DNA of 33,855 nt. It comes from Desulfuromonadales bacterium (lineage in GTDB: Bacteria > Desulfobacterota > Desulfuromonadia > Desulfuromonadales > JACZKF01). Every line of letters begins with the position of its first letter. The first letter of the stretch is position 1. Location: contig JARFUG010000027.1 in NCBI GenBank assembly GCA_029289095.1, positions 1 to 33,855 on the forward strand, given 5' to 3'. The translations under genes were made by a program, and so were the position numbers. Shown here piece by piece: positions 14,851 to 23,034 of this stretch. The notes under the pieces are model-generated. The model made no database searches, was not told where the DNA came from, and saw nothing but the letters and a program-made list of their open reading frames with translations.

Positions 14851-15314
14851 TCCGTCGCCCCCTCATAGGCGTGATCGGCGCCGCAACGGCGAGCGAGCAG
14901 GGGTGCGCCGATGCCGTGGAGGTCGGCCGTCTCATCGCGCAAGGGGGCGCCGCCCTGGTGTGCGGCGGTCTCGGAGGGATCATGGAGGCGGCCTCGCGCG
15001 GGGCGGCGCAACAGGGGGGAGAGGTGATCGGCATCCTCCCGGGCGCCGATGCTCTCGGGGCCAATCCCTGGGTCACCGTTGCGGTTGCGACCAATATGGG
15101 ACACGCCCGAAACATCATCATCGCCCACACGGCCCAGGCGCTCATCGCCATCGAGGGAAAGTATGGCACCCTTTCGGAGATGGCGATCGGCCTGAAGCTC
15201 GGAAAGCCGGTCATCACGCTGCGCCGTCGCCTCGAGATCCCGGGCGCGCTCGCCGCCGTTTCCCCCCGGGAAGCGGTGAGCATGGCCTTCGAAATGCTTC
15301 GGGGATCGCCATGA
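14847..15314 (+). CDS. TIGR00725-type LOG-like Rossmann protein
   Basis: A 155-residue protein with the nucleotide-binding fold of lysine decarboxylase-like (LOG) proteins. Motifs are IGVIGAATAS near the start, LVCGGLGGIMEAASRGA near residues 37-53, ILPGADALGANPWV near 63-76, the substrate-loop-like NMGHARN near 83-89 and a degenerate PGGxGTxxE as KYGTLSEMAI near 105-114. This matches the TIGR00725 family rather than true LOG cytokinin enzymes, which keep the second glycine. Ligand unknown; a nucleotide is likely. It is coupled at both ends by 4-bp overlaps. Confidence 0.88.
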   Translation: MIRRPLIGVIGAATASEQGCADAVEVGRLIAQGGAALVCGGLGGIMEAASRGAAQQGGEVIGILPGADALGANPWVTVAVATNMGHARNIIIAHTAQALIAIEGKYGTLSEMAIGLKLGKPVITLRRRLEIPGALAAVSPREAVSMAFEMLRGSP

Positions 15315-16390
15315 ACGAAGGGGCCGCCAAGCCGAGACTTTTTCGTGAGGGGTTCAACGTCGACCTGGCCCGTTCGCGCGAATTTTCAGAGCGTTTCATC
15401 GAATGGATGCGCGGAAAAGGGCGTGTCCTCATCGTTGCGCACGACAATCCCGACCCCGACTCCCTTGCTTCGGCCCTGGCCCTTAAGCATCTCATCCTCA
15501 AGCAGACCGGACAGCCCGTCACCATCGCCTTCGGCGGGATCATCGGTCGCGGCGAGAACCGGGTCATGTTCAAGGAGCTTCAGGTCGATGCCGTTCCCAT
15601 CGAGGGTCTCGATCTGGACAGCTTCAGCGTCGTGTGCATGGTCGACACCCAGCCGGGGACCGGCAACAACTCGTATCCCGCCGACCGCCCCGTGCATCTT
15701 GTCATCGATCATCATCCCGCCCGCGACATCTGCACCGCCTGCCGCTGGACCGACATCCGGGCCGAATACGGGGCCTGCGCCACGATACTGCTCGAGTATC
15801 TGCTGGCCCAGAACGTCTCCTTCGGCACCAAGCTGGCCACGAGCCTATTCTACGCCATTAAATCCGAAACCCAGGACCTGGGGCGCGAGGTGCAGAAGGC
15901 CGACCGCGAGGCTTATCTCTACCTGCTGCCTCTGGCCAACAGCCGTATCCTCTACAGCATCACCCACCCCAAGGTCCCCCGGGAATACTTTTTTTCCTAC
16001 GCCAAGGCCATCGAGAATTCGCGCATCTACGGCGACCTGCTCGTCTTCAATCTCTACGAGATCGACAACCCGGACATCGTCGCCGAGATGGCCGATTTTC
16101 TCCTGCGCATGGAGGGGATCGAAGTCGTTCTCGGCATGGGGCGCTACGAGGCGAAGGAGATCCTCTCGCTGCGCACCCAGACCCACGAGGTGATGGCCGG
16201 AGAGGTCATCCGTACGGTGGTGGACGGACTCGGGACGGCCGGGGGACATCACCGCACGGCCGGAGGGCAGATCCGTTCGTCGGAGGGGAGCCGGAGCGCC
16301 CAGAAAAAACTCGAGACGACCCTGACCCGGCGTCTGCTGACGACCCTTGGGCGCAAGACCCGACGCGCAAAAAAGCTCATCCCTTCGTAA
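15311..16390 (+). CDS. DHH-family phosphoesterase (NrnA-like)
   Basis: A 359-residue DHH/DHHA1 phosphoesterase. Metal motifs are HDNPDPDSLASALAL near residues 45-59, the VCMVDTQPG strand-end aspartate near 115, and VIDHHPA (the DHH motif) near 136. The C-terminal DHHA1 domain ends with GTAGGHHRTAGGQI, the substrate-binding glycine/histidine loop. Such enzymes hydrolyse nanoRNA, pAp or cyclic dinucleotides; which one cannot be told. ATG 15311 overlaps the upstream stop by 4 bp; an earlier in-frame ATG would overlap that gene deeply. Arg/Lys-rich C-terminal tail. Confidence 0.9.
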   Translation: MNEGAAKPRLFREGFNVDLARSREFSERFIEWMRGKGRVLIVAHDNPDPDSLASALALKHLILKQTGQPVTIAFGGIIGRGENRVMFKELQVDAVPIEGLDLDSFSVVCMVDTQPGTGNNSYPADRPVHLVIDHHPARDICTACRWTDIRAEYGACATILLEYLLAQNVSFGTKLATSLFYAIKSETQDLGREVQKADREAYLYLLPLANSRILYSITHPKVPREYFFSYAKAIENSRIYGDLLVFNLYEIDNPDIVAEMADFLLRMEGIEVVLGMGRYEAKEILSLRTQTHEVMAGEVIRTVVDGLGTAGGHHRTAGGQIRSSEGSRSAQKKLETTLTRRLLTTLGRKTRRAKKLIPS

Positions 16391-16409
16391 GGTTCCGCAG
16401 CTCCTTTCG

Positions 16410-16439
16410 TTGACAGGGCTGCGAAGGGTGGGGTATAAA
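16410..16439 (+). promoter_or_regulatory. Strong sigma-70 promoter for amidase-rph-rdgB-tupA
   Basis: A perfect TTGACA (16410-16415), an 18-bp spacer and TATAAA (16434-16439) predict a start near 16446. CGCAGC (16396-16401) and GCTGCG (16418-16423) form an inverted repeat around the -35 that might bind a regulator. Confidence 0.85.
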
Positions 16440-16471
16440 CACGAATTCAGGCGACCTGCATTTCCCTTCCT

Positions 16472-17572
16472 ATGGATGGATCTCCGGTGAAGCGTTTCAT
16501 TCCCCTGCTCCTGCTCTGTCTGGTTTTCGTCCAGGCCCCCGCCGTTTCCGCTTCCGTCGATATCGGTCGGATCGGCCAGCCCCCGACGACCCTGAGCGAT
16601 GTCTACCTGCGCGACGGAACGGCCTACATCTCCATCGACGAAGTGCTCGGCGCGCTCGGCCTCAGGGGGACGTGGGATCCGGTTCGCCATCGATACAGCT
16701 TTCGCACCCCTGCCGGGACGGCCAGCATCGCCCCAGGAAGCCCTTATCTGCGCCTCGGGGAGCGTTTCATTCCTCTCGATGTTCCCCCCCGTTTCATCGA
16801 CGGCGATCTGCGGGTGAGCGAGGATTTCGTCACCGTCCGGCTCCCTGCTCTGCTCGGCTCCCCGATCTATTTTCGCAACCATCAGCCACGGGAAGCGCCT
16901 CCCGCAGACGCCGACAGCTCCCTCGATCGTCTCTTCGCCTTTTTGCTGCACAAGTCGAAGCCCGCAACGGGCGGCCCCGCCCTGCGCGCCGTCGCACTCG
17001 ACCCGGGGCACGGAGGGGAGGACGTCGGAGCGATCTCCCCCCGGGGGGATATGGAAAAGACGATCAGTCTCGATGTCGCTCGCCGTCTCGAGCGCCTTCT
17101 CAAGATGCGCCTTGGGACTTCGGTCTACATGAGTCGCAGCGGCGATTACACCGTTTCGGCCCAACAGCGTCTCAGGATCGCCGCCAACCCCGATGTCGAC
17201 GCTCTGGTGCTCCTGCACGCGCAAGGGGCTTTCAGTCCTGAGACGAGGGGGGTCACTCTCATCGTTCGTCCGCAGGAGGAATCGGAGGCCGGCGCCCTGG
17301 TGCGAGGGGAAGGGGGGAGCATGCGCCTGGCCAGGCATCTGGCCGATTCCCTCCAGGAAAAAGGAATCGCCGTGGCGGGGGTCATGAGGGCGCCTCTGCC
17401 TCACCTGGGTCGAGGGGATCTCCCCACCGTCCTGGTGGAGCTCGGGTACCTGACCAACCCCGACGATCTTGCCCGGCTCACCACCCCTTCCGGCCAGGAG
17501 GCTCTGGCCGAGGCCCTTTTCGCAGGGCTGAGAAGCTTCGCAGAACAGGAACGCAAGGAGGCGAGACCGTGA
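16472..17572 (+). CDS. N-acetylmuramoyl-L-alanine amidase, Amidase_3
   Basis: A 366-residue periplasmic enzyme that cuts the amide between N-acetylmuramic acid and L-alanine in peptidoglycan. It has a signal peptide ([21 protein letters not shown]), a copper-amine-oxidase-like N-domain around residues 30-125 ([20 protein letters not shown]), a linker, then Amidase_3. Zinc ligands look complete: His of [12 protein letters not shown], Glu of DMEKTISLD and His of VLLHAQG, with catalytic Glu of [19 protein letters not shown] replaces the common SIHANA. ATG 16472 has no Shine-Dalgarno; GTG 16487, seven bases after GGATGGA, is equally plausible and gives the shorter signal. Overlaps rph by 4 bp. 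Confidence 0.93.
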   Translation: MDGSPVKRFIPLLLLCLVFVQAPAVSASVDIGRIGQPPTTLSDVYLRDGTAYISIDEVLGALGLRGTWDPVRHRYSFRTPAGTASIAPGSPYLRLGERFIPLDVPPRFIDGDLRVSEDFVTVRLPALLGSPIYFRNHQPREAPPADADSSLDRLFAFLLHKSKPATGGPALRAVALDPGHGGEDVGAISPRGDMEKTISLDVARRLERLLKMRLGTSVYMSRSGDYTVSAQQRLRIAANPDVDALVLLHAQGAFSPETRGVTLIVRPQEESEAGALVRGEGGSMRLARHLADSLQEKGIAVAGVMRAPLPHLGRGDLPTVLVELGYLTNPDDLARLTTPSGQEALAEALFAGLRSFAEQERKEARP

Positions 17573-18300
17573 ATAATTCCATGCTGCGCGGCGATGGCCG
17601 CCGCCCCGACGCCCTGCGTCCCGTCGCCTTCGAGCGCGCCTTTACCCGTTATGCCGAAGGATCGGTGCTCGTTTCTTTCGGTGAGACGCGCGTTTTGTGC
17701 AATGCCACGGTGGAAGAGTCGGTCCCCGGTTTCATGCGCGGGGAGGGGCGGGGGTGGATCACTGCCGAATACGCGATGCTCCCCCGGGCGACCCACAGCC
17801 GCTCGGCCCGCGAGTCGACCCGCGGCAAGGTCGGTGGACGCACCCATGAAATCCAGCGCCTCATCGGCCGCTCGCTCCGATCGGCCGTCGATCTCGATCT
17901 GCTGGGCGAGCGCACCGTCCTCATCGACTGCGACGTGATACAGGCCGACGGCGGCACCCGCACCGCCGCTATCACCGGCGCCTGGGTCGCCCTCGTCGAC
18001 GCAGTGCGCACCCTGCGGCAGAAAGGGCTTCTGAGCGTCGATCCTGTGCGCGAGGGGGTCTCGGCCGTGAGCGTCGGCATTGTCGACGGCACGCCGGTTC
18101 TCGACCTCAATTACGACGAGGATTTTCGCGCCTCCGTCGATATGAATTTCGTCATCACCGCCTCCGGCCGCTTCGTCGAGGTGCAGGGAACCGCCGAAGA
18201 AGAGCCCTTCACCCTCGCCGAACTCGACGCCATGCGCGATCTCGCTTTGTCGGGATGCCGCCGCCTGGCCGAACTGCAGCGCCTGGCGCTGGAGGGGTGA
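17569..18300 (+). CDS. rph: Ribonuclease PH
   Basis: A 243-residue phosphorolytic 3'-5' exoribonuclease that trims tRNA precursors to the CCA end; it acts as a hexamer in the cytoplasm. Family hallmarks are the N-terminal [62 protein letters not shown] and [19 protein letters not shown] with the phosphate-binding GGTR and conserved aspartates. Length is typical. The GTG start at 17569 overlaps the amidase stop and follows AAGGAGG (17555-17561) by 7 bases; ATG 17581 is an alternative. Next to rdgB, a common arrangement. Confidence 0.97.
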   Translation: MNNSMLRGDGRRPDALRPVAFERAFTRYAEGSVLVSFGETRVLCNATVEESVPGFMRGEGRGWITAEYAMLPRATHSRSARESTRGKVGGRTHEIQRLIGRSLRSAVDLDLLGERTVLIDCDVIQADGGTRTAAITGAWVALVDAVRTLRQKGLLSVDPVREGVSAVSVGIVDGTPVLDLNYDEDFRASVDMNFVITASGRFVEVQGTAEEEPFTLAELDAMRDLALSGCRRLAELQRLALEG

Positions 18301-18302
18301 AG

Positions 18303-18893
18303 GTGGAACTCGTGGTGGCGACCCGTAACCTGGGCAAGCTCAAGGAGATCCGGCGCCTCCTCGATGAAAGCGGCGTGCGGGTTCTCAGCATCGATGACTT
18401 TCCCGGTCTCCCCGAGGTGGAAGAGGACGGGGAGACTTTCGCAGAGAATGCCCGCAAAAAGGCCGAGACGATCGCACGCCTCACGGGTCGCCTCACCCTG
18501 GCCGACGACTCGGGGCTCGAGATCGAAACTCTCGGCGGCGCCCCCGGCGTCCGCTCGGCACGTTTCGCAGGGGAGGGGGCGGGGGATGCGCAGAATAATC
18601 GCAAACTCCTCGAACAGCTCGACGGCCTCCCCGCCGAAAGACGCCGGGGGGCTTTCGTCTGCGTCATGGCTCTATGCGACGCACAGGGGGAGTGCCGCTT
18701 TTTCGAGGGGCGCATCGAAGGGGAAATTCTTGAAGCGCCCGCAGGAGAGGGGGGCTTCGGCTACGATCCCCTCTTTTTCCTCCCTCGTCTCGGGCGCACC
18801 ATGGCCCAACTCCCGCTGGAGCAGAAGAACCAGATCAGCCACCGCGGTCAGGCCCTGCGGAAAGTCGTGGAGGCTTTGCGATCGACCCCATGA
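18303..18893 (+). CDS. rdgB: XTP/dITP diphosphatase (RdgB/HAM1)
   Basis: A 196-residue nucleotide-sanitising pyrophosphatase that hydrolyses dITP, XTP and ITP to monophosphates. Motifs are LVVATRNLGKLKEI at the start, GETFAENARKKAE, the metal-binding LADDSGLEIETLGGAPGVRSARFAG, GGFGYDPLFFLP and a terminal ISHRGQAL. GTG 18303 is preferred because GGAGG (18291-18295) lies 7 bases upstream; GTG 18297, overlapping the rph stop, is too close to it. The stop overlaps tupA's ATG by 4 bp. Confidence 0.96.
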   Translation: MELVVATRNLGKLKEIRRLLDESGVRVLSIDDFPGLPEVEEDGETFAENARKKAETIARLTGRLTLADDSGLEIETLGGAPGVRSARFAGEGAGDAQNNRKLLEQLDGLPAERRRGAFVCVMALCDAQGECRFFEGRIEGEILEAPAGEGGFGYDPLFFLPRLGRTMAQLPLEQKNQISHRGQALRKVVEALRSTP

Positions 18894-19696
18894 AAACGGC
18901 GCGAGTTCTCCTGACAGCGATCGGCCTTGTCTTGCTCCTGTGCGGAAGCGCTTTCGCGCAGGAAAGACTTCGGATATCGACCACGACTTCGACCGAGAAC
19001 TCCGGATTGCTCAGGGTTCTGCTTCCGCCCTTCGAGCAAAAAAACAACTGCAGGGTCGACGTCATTGCCGTCGGGACAGGCAAAGCCCTCAAGCTCGGTG
19101 AAACGGGCGATGTCGATGTGGTGCTGGTGCACGCCCGAAGGCTCGAGGACAAGTTCGTCGCCGACGGATTCGGAGTGAATCGCCGGGATGTCATGTACAA
19201 CGATTTCGTCATCCTCGGCCCCTTCGATGATCCGGTCGGAGTCCGGCAGGCGAAAACGGCAGCCGAAGCTTTGGCGAAGATCGCCGGCGCGAGGAGGACC
19301 TTCATCTCGCGAGCCGACGAGTCTGGAACGCATCAGATGGAGAAGGAGCTCTGGCAGGAGGCCGGTGTGACTCCCAGAGGCGCCTGGTATGTCGAAGCGG
19401 GACGGGGCATGGGAGAAGTCATCATCATGGCCACGGAGAGGCAGGCATACGCCCTGGCCGACCGAGGGACCTACAATGTCTTCAAGTCCGGAAAAACGGA
19501 TCTGAAAATCGTCTTCGAGGGGGAAAAGAGTCTGTTCAACCCCTACGGCGTGATCGCCGTCAATCCGCAGAAGCACAAGCATGCCAATAACCATCTGGCG
19601 ATGAAATTCATCGATTACATCACCGGTCCTGAAGGGCAGAAGATCATCGCCGACTTCAAGGTCGACGATGAGCCGGTCTTTTTCATCTACAAGTGA
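18890..19696 (+). CDS. tupA: Tungstate-binding periplasmic protein TupA
   Basis: A 268-residue ABC-transporter substrate-binding protein with a signal peptide ending SAFA-QE. LRISTTTSTENSGLL right after it carries the TTTS oxyanion-binding motif of TupA, and TFISRADESGTHQMEKELW near residues 138-156 supplies the other TupA signature (SR-D-SGT). It should capture tungstate for a TupB permease and TupC ATPase. Neither gene follows: next is an alanine-zipper lipoprotein with its own promoter. It is translationally coupled to rdgB. The permease is presumably elsewhere, or this copy acts as a sensor. Confidence 0.92.
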   Translation: MKTARVLLTAIGLVLLLCGSAFAQERLRISTTTSTENSGLLRVLLPPFEQKNNCRVDVIAVGTGKALKLGETGDVDVVLVHARRLEDKFVADGFGVNRRDVMYNDFVILGPFDDPVGVRQAKTAAEALAKIAGARRTFISRADESGTHQMEKELWQEAGVTPRGAWYVEAGRGMGEVIIMATERQAYALADRGTYNVFKSGKTDLKIVFEGEKSLFNPYGVIAVNPQKHKHANNHLAMKFIDYITGPEGQKIIADFKVDDEPVFFIYK

Positions 19697-19777
19697 CGCC
19701 GAGTATCGATCAATGAACGACGCCGGATGACTGAGGCGATTCGAAAATCAAAAATGATTTTAAATGGATGCTCCATA

Positions 19778-19805
19778 TTGACATGCGGCGCGCGTGTGGT
19801 CTAAT
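19778..19805 (+). promoter_or_regulatory. Strong promoter for alanine-zipper lipoprotein
   Basis: A perfect TTGACA (19778-19783), a 16-bp spacer and TCTAAT (19800-19805) predict a start near 19812. This excludes the upstream in-frame ATG at 19811. An AT-rich inverted repeat AAAATCA/TGATTTT (19744-19761) lies just before it. Confidence 0.85.
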
Positions 19806-19843
19806 TAGTTATGAACTCGAGATTAAAAAGGAGGACTCTGACT

Positions 19844-20149
19844 ATGAAAATGCGCGTTGCAGCAAGTGTGGCAGGCATCGCACTGCTTGTGGTAACCGGT
19901 TGTGCACCGAGGATGGCGGCGGATGATCGCCAGGCGCTCGACGAATCGCTTCGAGCAGCCGCTGTTGCTTCGGAATCAGGACTGAAGGCCGAAGAGGCCG
20001 CGTTGCGGGCTGAAAGGGCGGCGGCTCAGGTTGAGGACGCGGCTCAGCGGGCCGAAAGAGCGGCTCAGAGGGCCGAGGACGCTGCGCGAAGAGCAGAGGA
20101 AAGCGCTCGCAGAGCGGACCGCGCCTTCGAGCTTCAGCAGAGGAAGTAA
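19844..20149 (+). CDS. Alanine-zipper (Lpp/OprI-like) lipoprotein
   Basis: A 101-residue outer-membrane-type lipoprotein. The signal ends at lipobox VVTGC (Cys near 20). The mature part is one continuous helix of alanine-rich heptads (AERAAQRAEDAARRAEESARRAD), like the trimeric coiled coils of Lpp and OprI. It ends QQRK, so a C-terminal lysine could be joined to peptidoglycan by an L,D-transpeptidase, as in Lpp; one lies next door. Start at 19844 follows AAGGAGG (19828-19834) by 9 bases. A strong promoter and terminator suggest an abundant single-gene product. Confidence 0.88.
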   Translation: MKMRVAASVAGIALLVVTGCAPRMAADDRQALDESLRAAAVASESGLKAEEAALRAERAAAQVEDAAQRAERAAQRAEDAARRAEESARRADRAFELQQRK

Positions 20150-20162
20150 AAAGAAAGATATG

Positions 20163-20190
20163 AAAAAAGCCCCGGTCACGGGGCTTTTTT
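20163..20190. terminator. Bidirectional terminator
   Basis: A 12-bp stem, AAAAAAGCCCCG (20163-20174) with CGGGGCTTTTTT (20179-20190) around GTCA, gives a T run on both strands. It can end both the lipoprotein gene and the convergent L,D-transpeptidase gene. Confidence 0.95.
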
Positions 20191-20208
20191 AGTGCATGGC
20201 GATTCACT

Positions 20209-21117
20209 TCAGTGCCGGGTTCCGATCGGAACCGGAATCCCCCGCGCGTCGTTCAGTGCTGCGACCAGCGCCGTGAGATCGACTCCCCCCTTCCAGCCGA
20301 GAGCGCGCTTGCGCGTCAGGACTTCCTCCAGAGGATCGGAGATGCGTTCGAGATAATCGTGATGCACCTCCACCACCAGCGTGTCCCCCTCCAGGCCGAC
20401 CTTGATCGGCTGATAGATTACGCGGACAGGCGTGCCGATCTGAACGCGATGGAAAAGCTCTCGGATATCCTCCGGGTAAAGGCGCACGCAGCCGGCGCTG
20501 ACCCGGCGTCCAACCCCGAAGGGGCGGTTGGTGCCGTGAATGCCGTAGCCTTCTCCGAGTTGCAGCCAGTACTCTCCGAGTGGGTTGTCGGGGCCGGGTG
20601 GGATGAAGACCGGATCGTCGGGCCTCTCCCGGCGGATCGACGGTGGGGCGGTCCATGCCGGATCCCTGACTTTGGCTTCGATGACGAATTCGCGCTCCGG
20701 GGTGTTTCTTCCTTCCGTCCCGATGCCGATGGGATAGGATCGGATCCTGAAGCGATCGTCTTCGCGCCAGACATGAAAGAGACGGAATTCCGCCAGGTTG
20801 ACCGTGATCCCCGGGGCGCTCTCGGTCGGAAGAACGGCAGCATAGGGGAGAAGAATGTCCTTGCCCGAGGGAGGAAGCCATGGGTCGATGCCGGGGTTGG
20901 CGGCCGTCAAAGCATTGTAGCCGACCCCCATGCGCCTAGCCAGTTCGATGAGCGTTTCGTCTTCGCCGAGACGGTATAACCTGTTCTGCCCGATGACGGG
21001 TCCCTGCGTCGGTGGCGTGAAAAGCGTCGTCACGGCCGACCCCCACGACCAACCGAGCACCGGTTCGGGCAGACAGAGCGAAGCGGCAAGAATGAGGATG
21101 CAGGACAATCTCTTCAT
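20209..21117 (-). CDS. L,D-transpeptidase (YkuD) with LysM-like domain
   Basis: A 302-residue periplasmic enzyme. It has a signal peptide (ILILAASLCLPEPVLG), a LysM-like segment near residues 47-92 (YRLGEDETLIELARRMGVGYNALTAANP) and a YkuD domain from about 103. The catalytic block reads YGIHGTNRP, then RRVSAGCVRL, with the nucleophilic Cys; the family's usual SHGC is SAGC here. Such enzymes make 3-3 peptidoglycan crosslinks or attach lipoproteins to the wall; the neighbouring lipoprotein with a C-terminal lysine is a possible substrate (inference). No Shine-Dalgarno is seen before the ATG. Confidence 0.93.
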   Translation of the reverse strand: MKRLSCILILAASLCLPEPVLGWSWGSAVTTLFTPPTQGPVIGQNRLYRLGEDETLIELARRMGVGYNALTAANPGIDPWLPPSGKDILLPYAAVLPTESAPGITVNLAEFRLFHVWREDDRFRIRSYPIGIGTEGRNTPEREFVIEAKVRDPAWTAPPSIRRERPDDPVFIPPGPDNPLGEYWLQLGEGYGIHGTNRPFGVGRRVSAGCVRLYPEDIRELFHRVQIGTPVRVIYQPIKVGLEGDTLVVEVHHDYLERISDPLEEVLTRKRALGWKGGVDLTALVAALNDARGIPVPIGTRH

Positions 21118-21123
21118 GGAACC

Positions 21124-21129
21124 ATTATA
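21124..21129 (-). promoter_or_regulatory. -10 box of L,D-transpeptidase gene, implies leaderless mRNA
   Basis: A perfect TATAAT on the minus strand lies only 6 bases before the ATG at 21117, so a transcript from it would start at the start codon. No good -35 is seen at 16-18 bp. Confidence 0.4.
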
Positions 21130-21203
21130 TCCGTTTTGACTAGAAAAATCCCCCTTTGTTGATGTCGCCGGGCCTTGTCCTGCGGTAAAATAAATTTTCC
21201 ATT

Positions 21204-21225
21204 GAATCCGTGAGGAGCACCCTCA
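21204..21225. repeat. Heptad-repeat family half-copy
   Basis: GAATCCGTGAGGAG matches the left end of the 11461-11516 element. GTGAGG and CCTCAC then form a small hairpin. It lies 36 bases before tamA, so it may affect tamA's leader. Confidence 0.5.
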
Positions 21226-21261
21226 CTCTTCGCCCAGCCGATATCTTTTCCGAGGACATGG

Positions 21262-23034
21262 ATGTCGCTTCGAACGAATCTCCCCCTGAGAGCCCTGCTC
21301 GGGCTTCTTGTCCTGTTGTCTCTACTGGTGACGGCGCCCCCGGCGCATGCACAGCCGGTCCAGGTCTCGATCCACGGGGTGGATGGAGCGCTTCGTGAAA
21401 ACGTGGAGGCGGCGCTGGCTCTGCCGCCGGGGCTGGTGCGCGAAGGGCGGGTCGATCGGCGCTGGCTGGAGCGTTTCCGCAACCAGATCCCGCAGGTCGC
21501 AAGCCGGGCGCTCGAGCCCTTCGGATACTACGATGCCCGGATCAGCGTCACCACCGAGGAGGTTACTCCCGAAACGCTGCGCCTGCGCGTCGAGATCGAC
21601 CCGGGAGAGCCGGTCCGTCTTCAGGAGGTGAAGGTCGGGCTGACAGGTCCCGGGGCAAACCGCTCCGCGCTGAGGGCAAGCGTCGCGCGCTTTCCTCTGA
21701 GCGAGGGAGACATCCTTCGGCATGATCTCTACGAGGACAGCAAGGGGGAGATCCGAAGCACCGCTCTGGATCTCGGATATCTTGCGGCGACCTTCACCGA
21801 GCAGCAGATCCTCGTGCGTCGTCTGGCGGCCAGCGCCAGCATTCACCTGGTTCTGGAGACCGGGCCCCTGCACTATTTCGGCGAGGTGCGAATAGTGGGA
21901 GCCGAGGAATATCCCCCCGAGTTTTTGCGGCGCTACGTGACGATTTCTCATGGCGAAGTCTTCTCGTACAGGCAACTCGGGCAGACGCAGTTCCATTTTC
22001 TCGACTCGGACCGTTTCCGTGAAGTGGTCGTGTCACCCCATATCGACGAGGTGGTGGATGGGGAGGTTCCGGTGACAGTCTTTCTCAGGGCCTCCCGCCC
22101 CAAGAGGCTGCGTCCCGGCATCGGCTACGCCACCGACATCGGCCCGCGTTTCTCTCTGCGCTACCGGGACGTCAATTTCATGCGTCGCGGCCATGAACTC
22201 GAAGGGGACCTGATGCTGGCCGACGCCCGTCAGTCGATCGGAACCGGCTATATCCTTCCGAGTCTCCGAAACGTCGACAGCAAGACCGCTTTCCGGGTCG
22301 GCTTCGACAGGGAGGATCTCGATTTCGAACGCAGGACGACCTTCGCCGAGGTGGAGCGCTCGCGCGCCTTCGGCGGAGGACGAAGCGCCTCGGTTTATCT
22401 GCGCCTCTTTCAGGAGAGTTTTACCGTCGGCCAGGTGAGCGACCGTTCGCGGTACGTCCTGCCGGGGGTCCGATTCACCCAGCGGCGCTACCCGGCTGTC
22501 GTGAGACCCGAGAGAGGATACTCCGTCACGATGGAAGTCCGGGGGAGTTCCGAGACCCTCGGCTCCGACGCCAGTATTCTGCAACTGATCGGCTCGGCCA
22601 ATTCAATTCTCCCCCTGTCGGAGCGCTTCATTCTGCTGACCCGCGCGCATACCGGGATGACCGTCCAGGATGTCCCCCTGTCCGAGGTTCCCCCGTCGCT
22701 GCGATTTTTCGCCGGCGGCGATCAGAGCGTGCGCGGATACGGCTATCAGAGCCTCGGCGCTGTAGATGCCACCGGAGATGTCATCGGAGGGAGAAATGTC
22801 CTGGTGGGGAGCGTCGAAATCGAGCGTGCGCTCGGAGAAAACTGGGGGGTGGCCGCTTTTTACGACGTCGGCAACGCATTCAATGATTTCGGAGACATGG
22901 ACCTTCAGCAGGGGGCAGGGCTCGGTATTCGTCGTTACACTCTGGTGGGACCGATCAAGGTCGACGTGGCCCGGCAGATCGCCGTGGCCGATCCTTCCTA
23001 CCGCCTTCATGTCAGCATAGGGTTCGTCTGGTGA
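21262..23034 (+). CDS. tamA: Outer-membrane assembly factor TamA (Omp85 family)
   Basis: A 590-residue Omp85-family barrel. The signal peptide ends AHA-QP near residue 31. Three POTRA-like units follow to about residue 275, then a C-terminal beta-barrel. The Omp85 loop-6 signature RFFAGGDQSVRGY is at 481-493, and the protein ends HVSIGFVW with the aromatic beta-signal. Known TamA works with TamB in outer-membrane protein insertion and lipid transport. Start at 21262 has GAGGA five bases upstream. It overlaps tamB by 4 bp (GTGA). Confidence 0.94.
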   Translation: MSLRTNLPLRALLGLLVLLSLLVTAPPAHAQPVQVSIHGVDGALRENVEAALALPPGLVREGRVDRRWLERFRNQIPQVASRALEPFGYYDARISVTTEEVTPETLRLRVEIDPGEPVRLQEVKVGLTGPGANRSALRASVARFPLSEGDILRHDLYEDSKGEIRSTALDLGYLAATFTEQQILVRRLAASASIHLVLETGPLHYFGEVRIVGAEEYPPEFLRRYVTISHGEVFSYRQLGQTQFHFLDSDRFREVVVSPHIDEVVDGEVPVTVFLRASRPKRLRPGIGYATDIGPRFSLRYRDVNFMRRGHELEGDLMLADARQSIGTGYILPSLRNVDSKTAFRVGFDREDLDFERRTTFAEVERSRAFGGGRSASVYLRLFQESFTVGQVSDRSRYVLPGVRFTQRRYPAVVRPERGYSVTMEVRGSSETLGSDASILQLIGSANSILPLSERFILLTRAHTGMTVQDVPLSEVPPSLRFFAGGDQSVRGYGYQSLGAVDATGDVIGGRNVLVGSVEIERALGENWGVAAFYDVGNAFNDFGDMDLQQGAGLGIRRYTLVGPIKVDVARQIAVADPSYRLHVSIGFVW

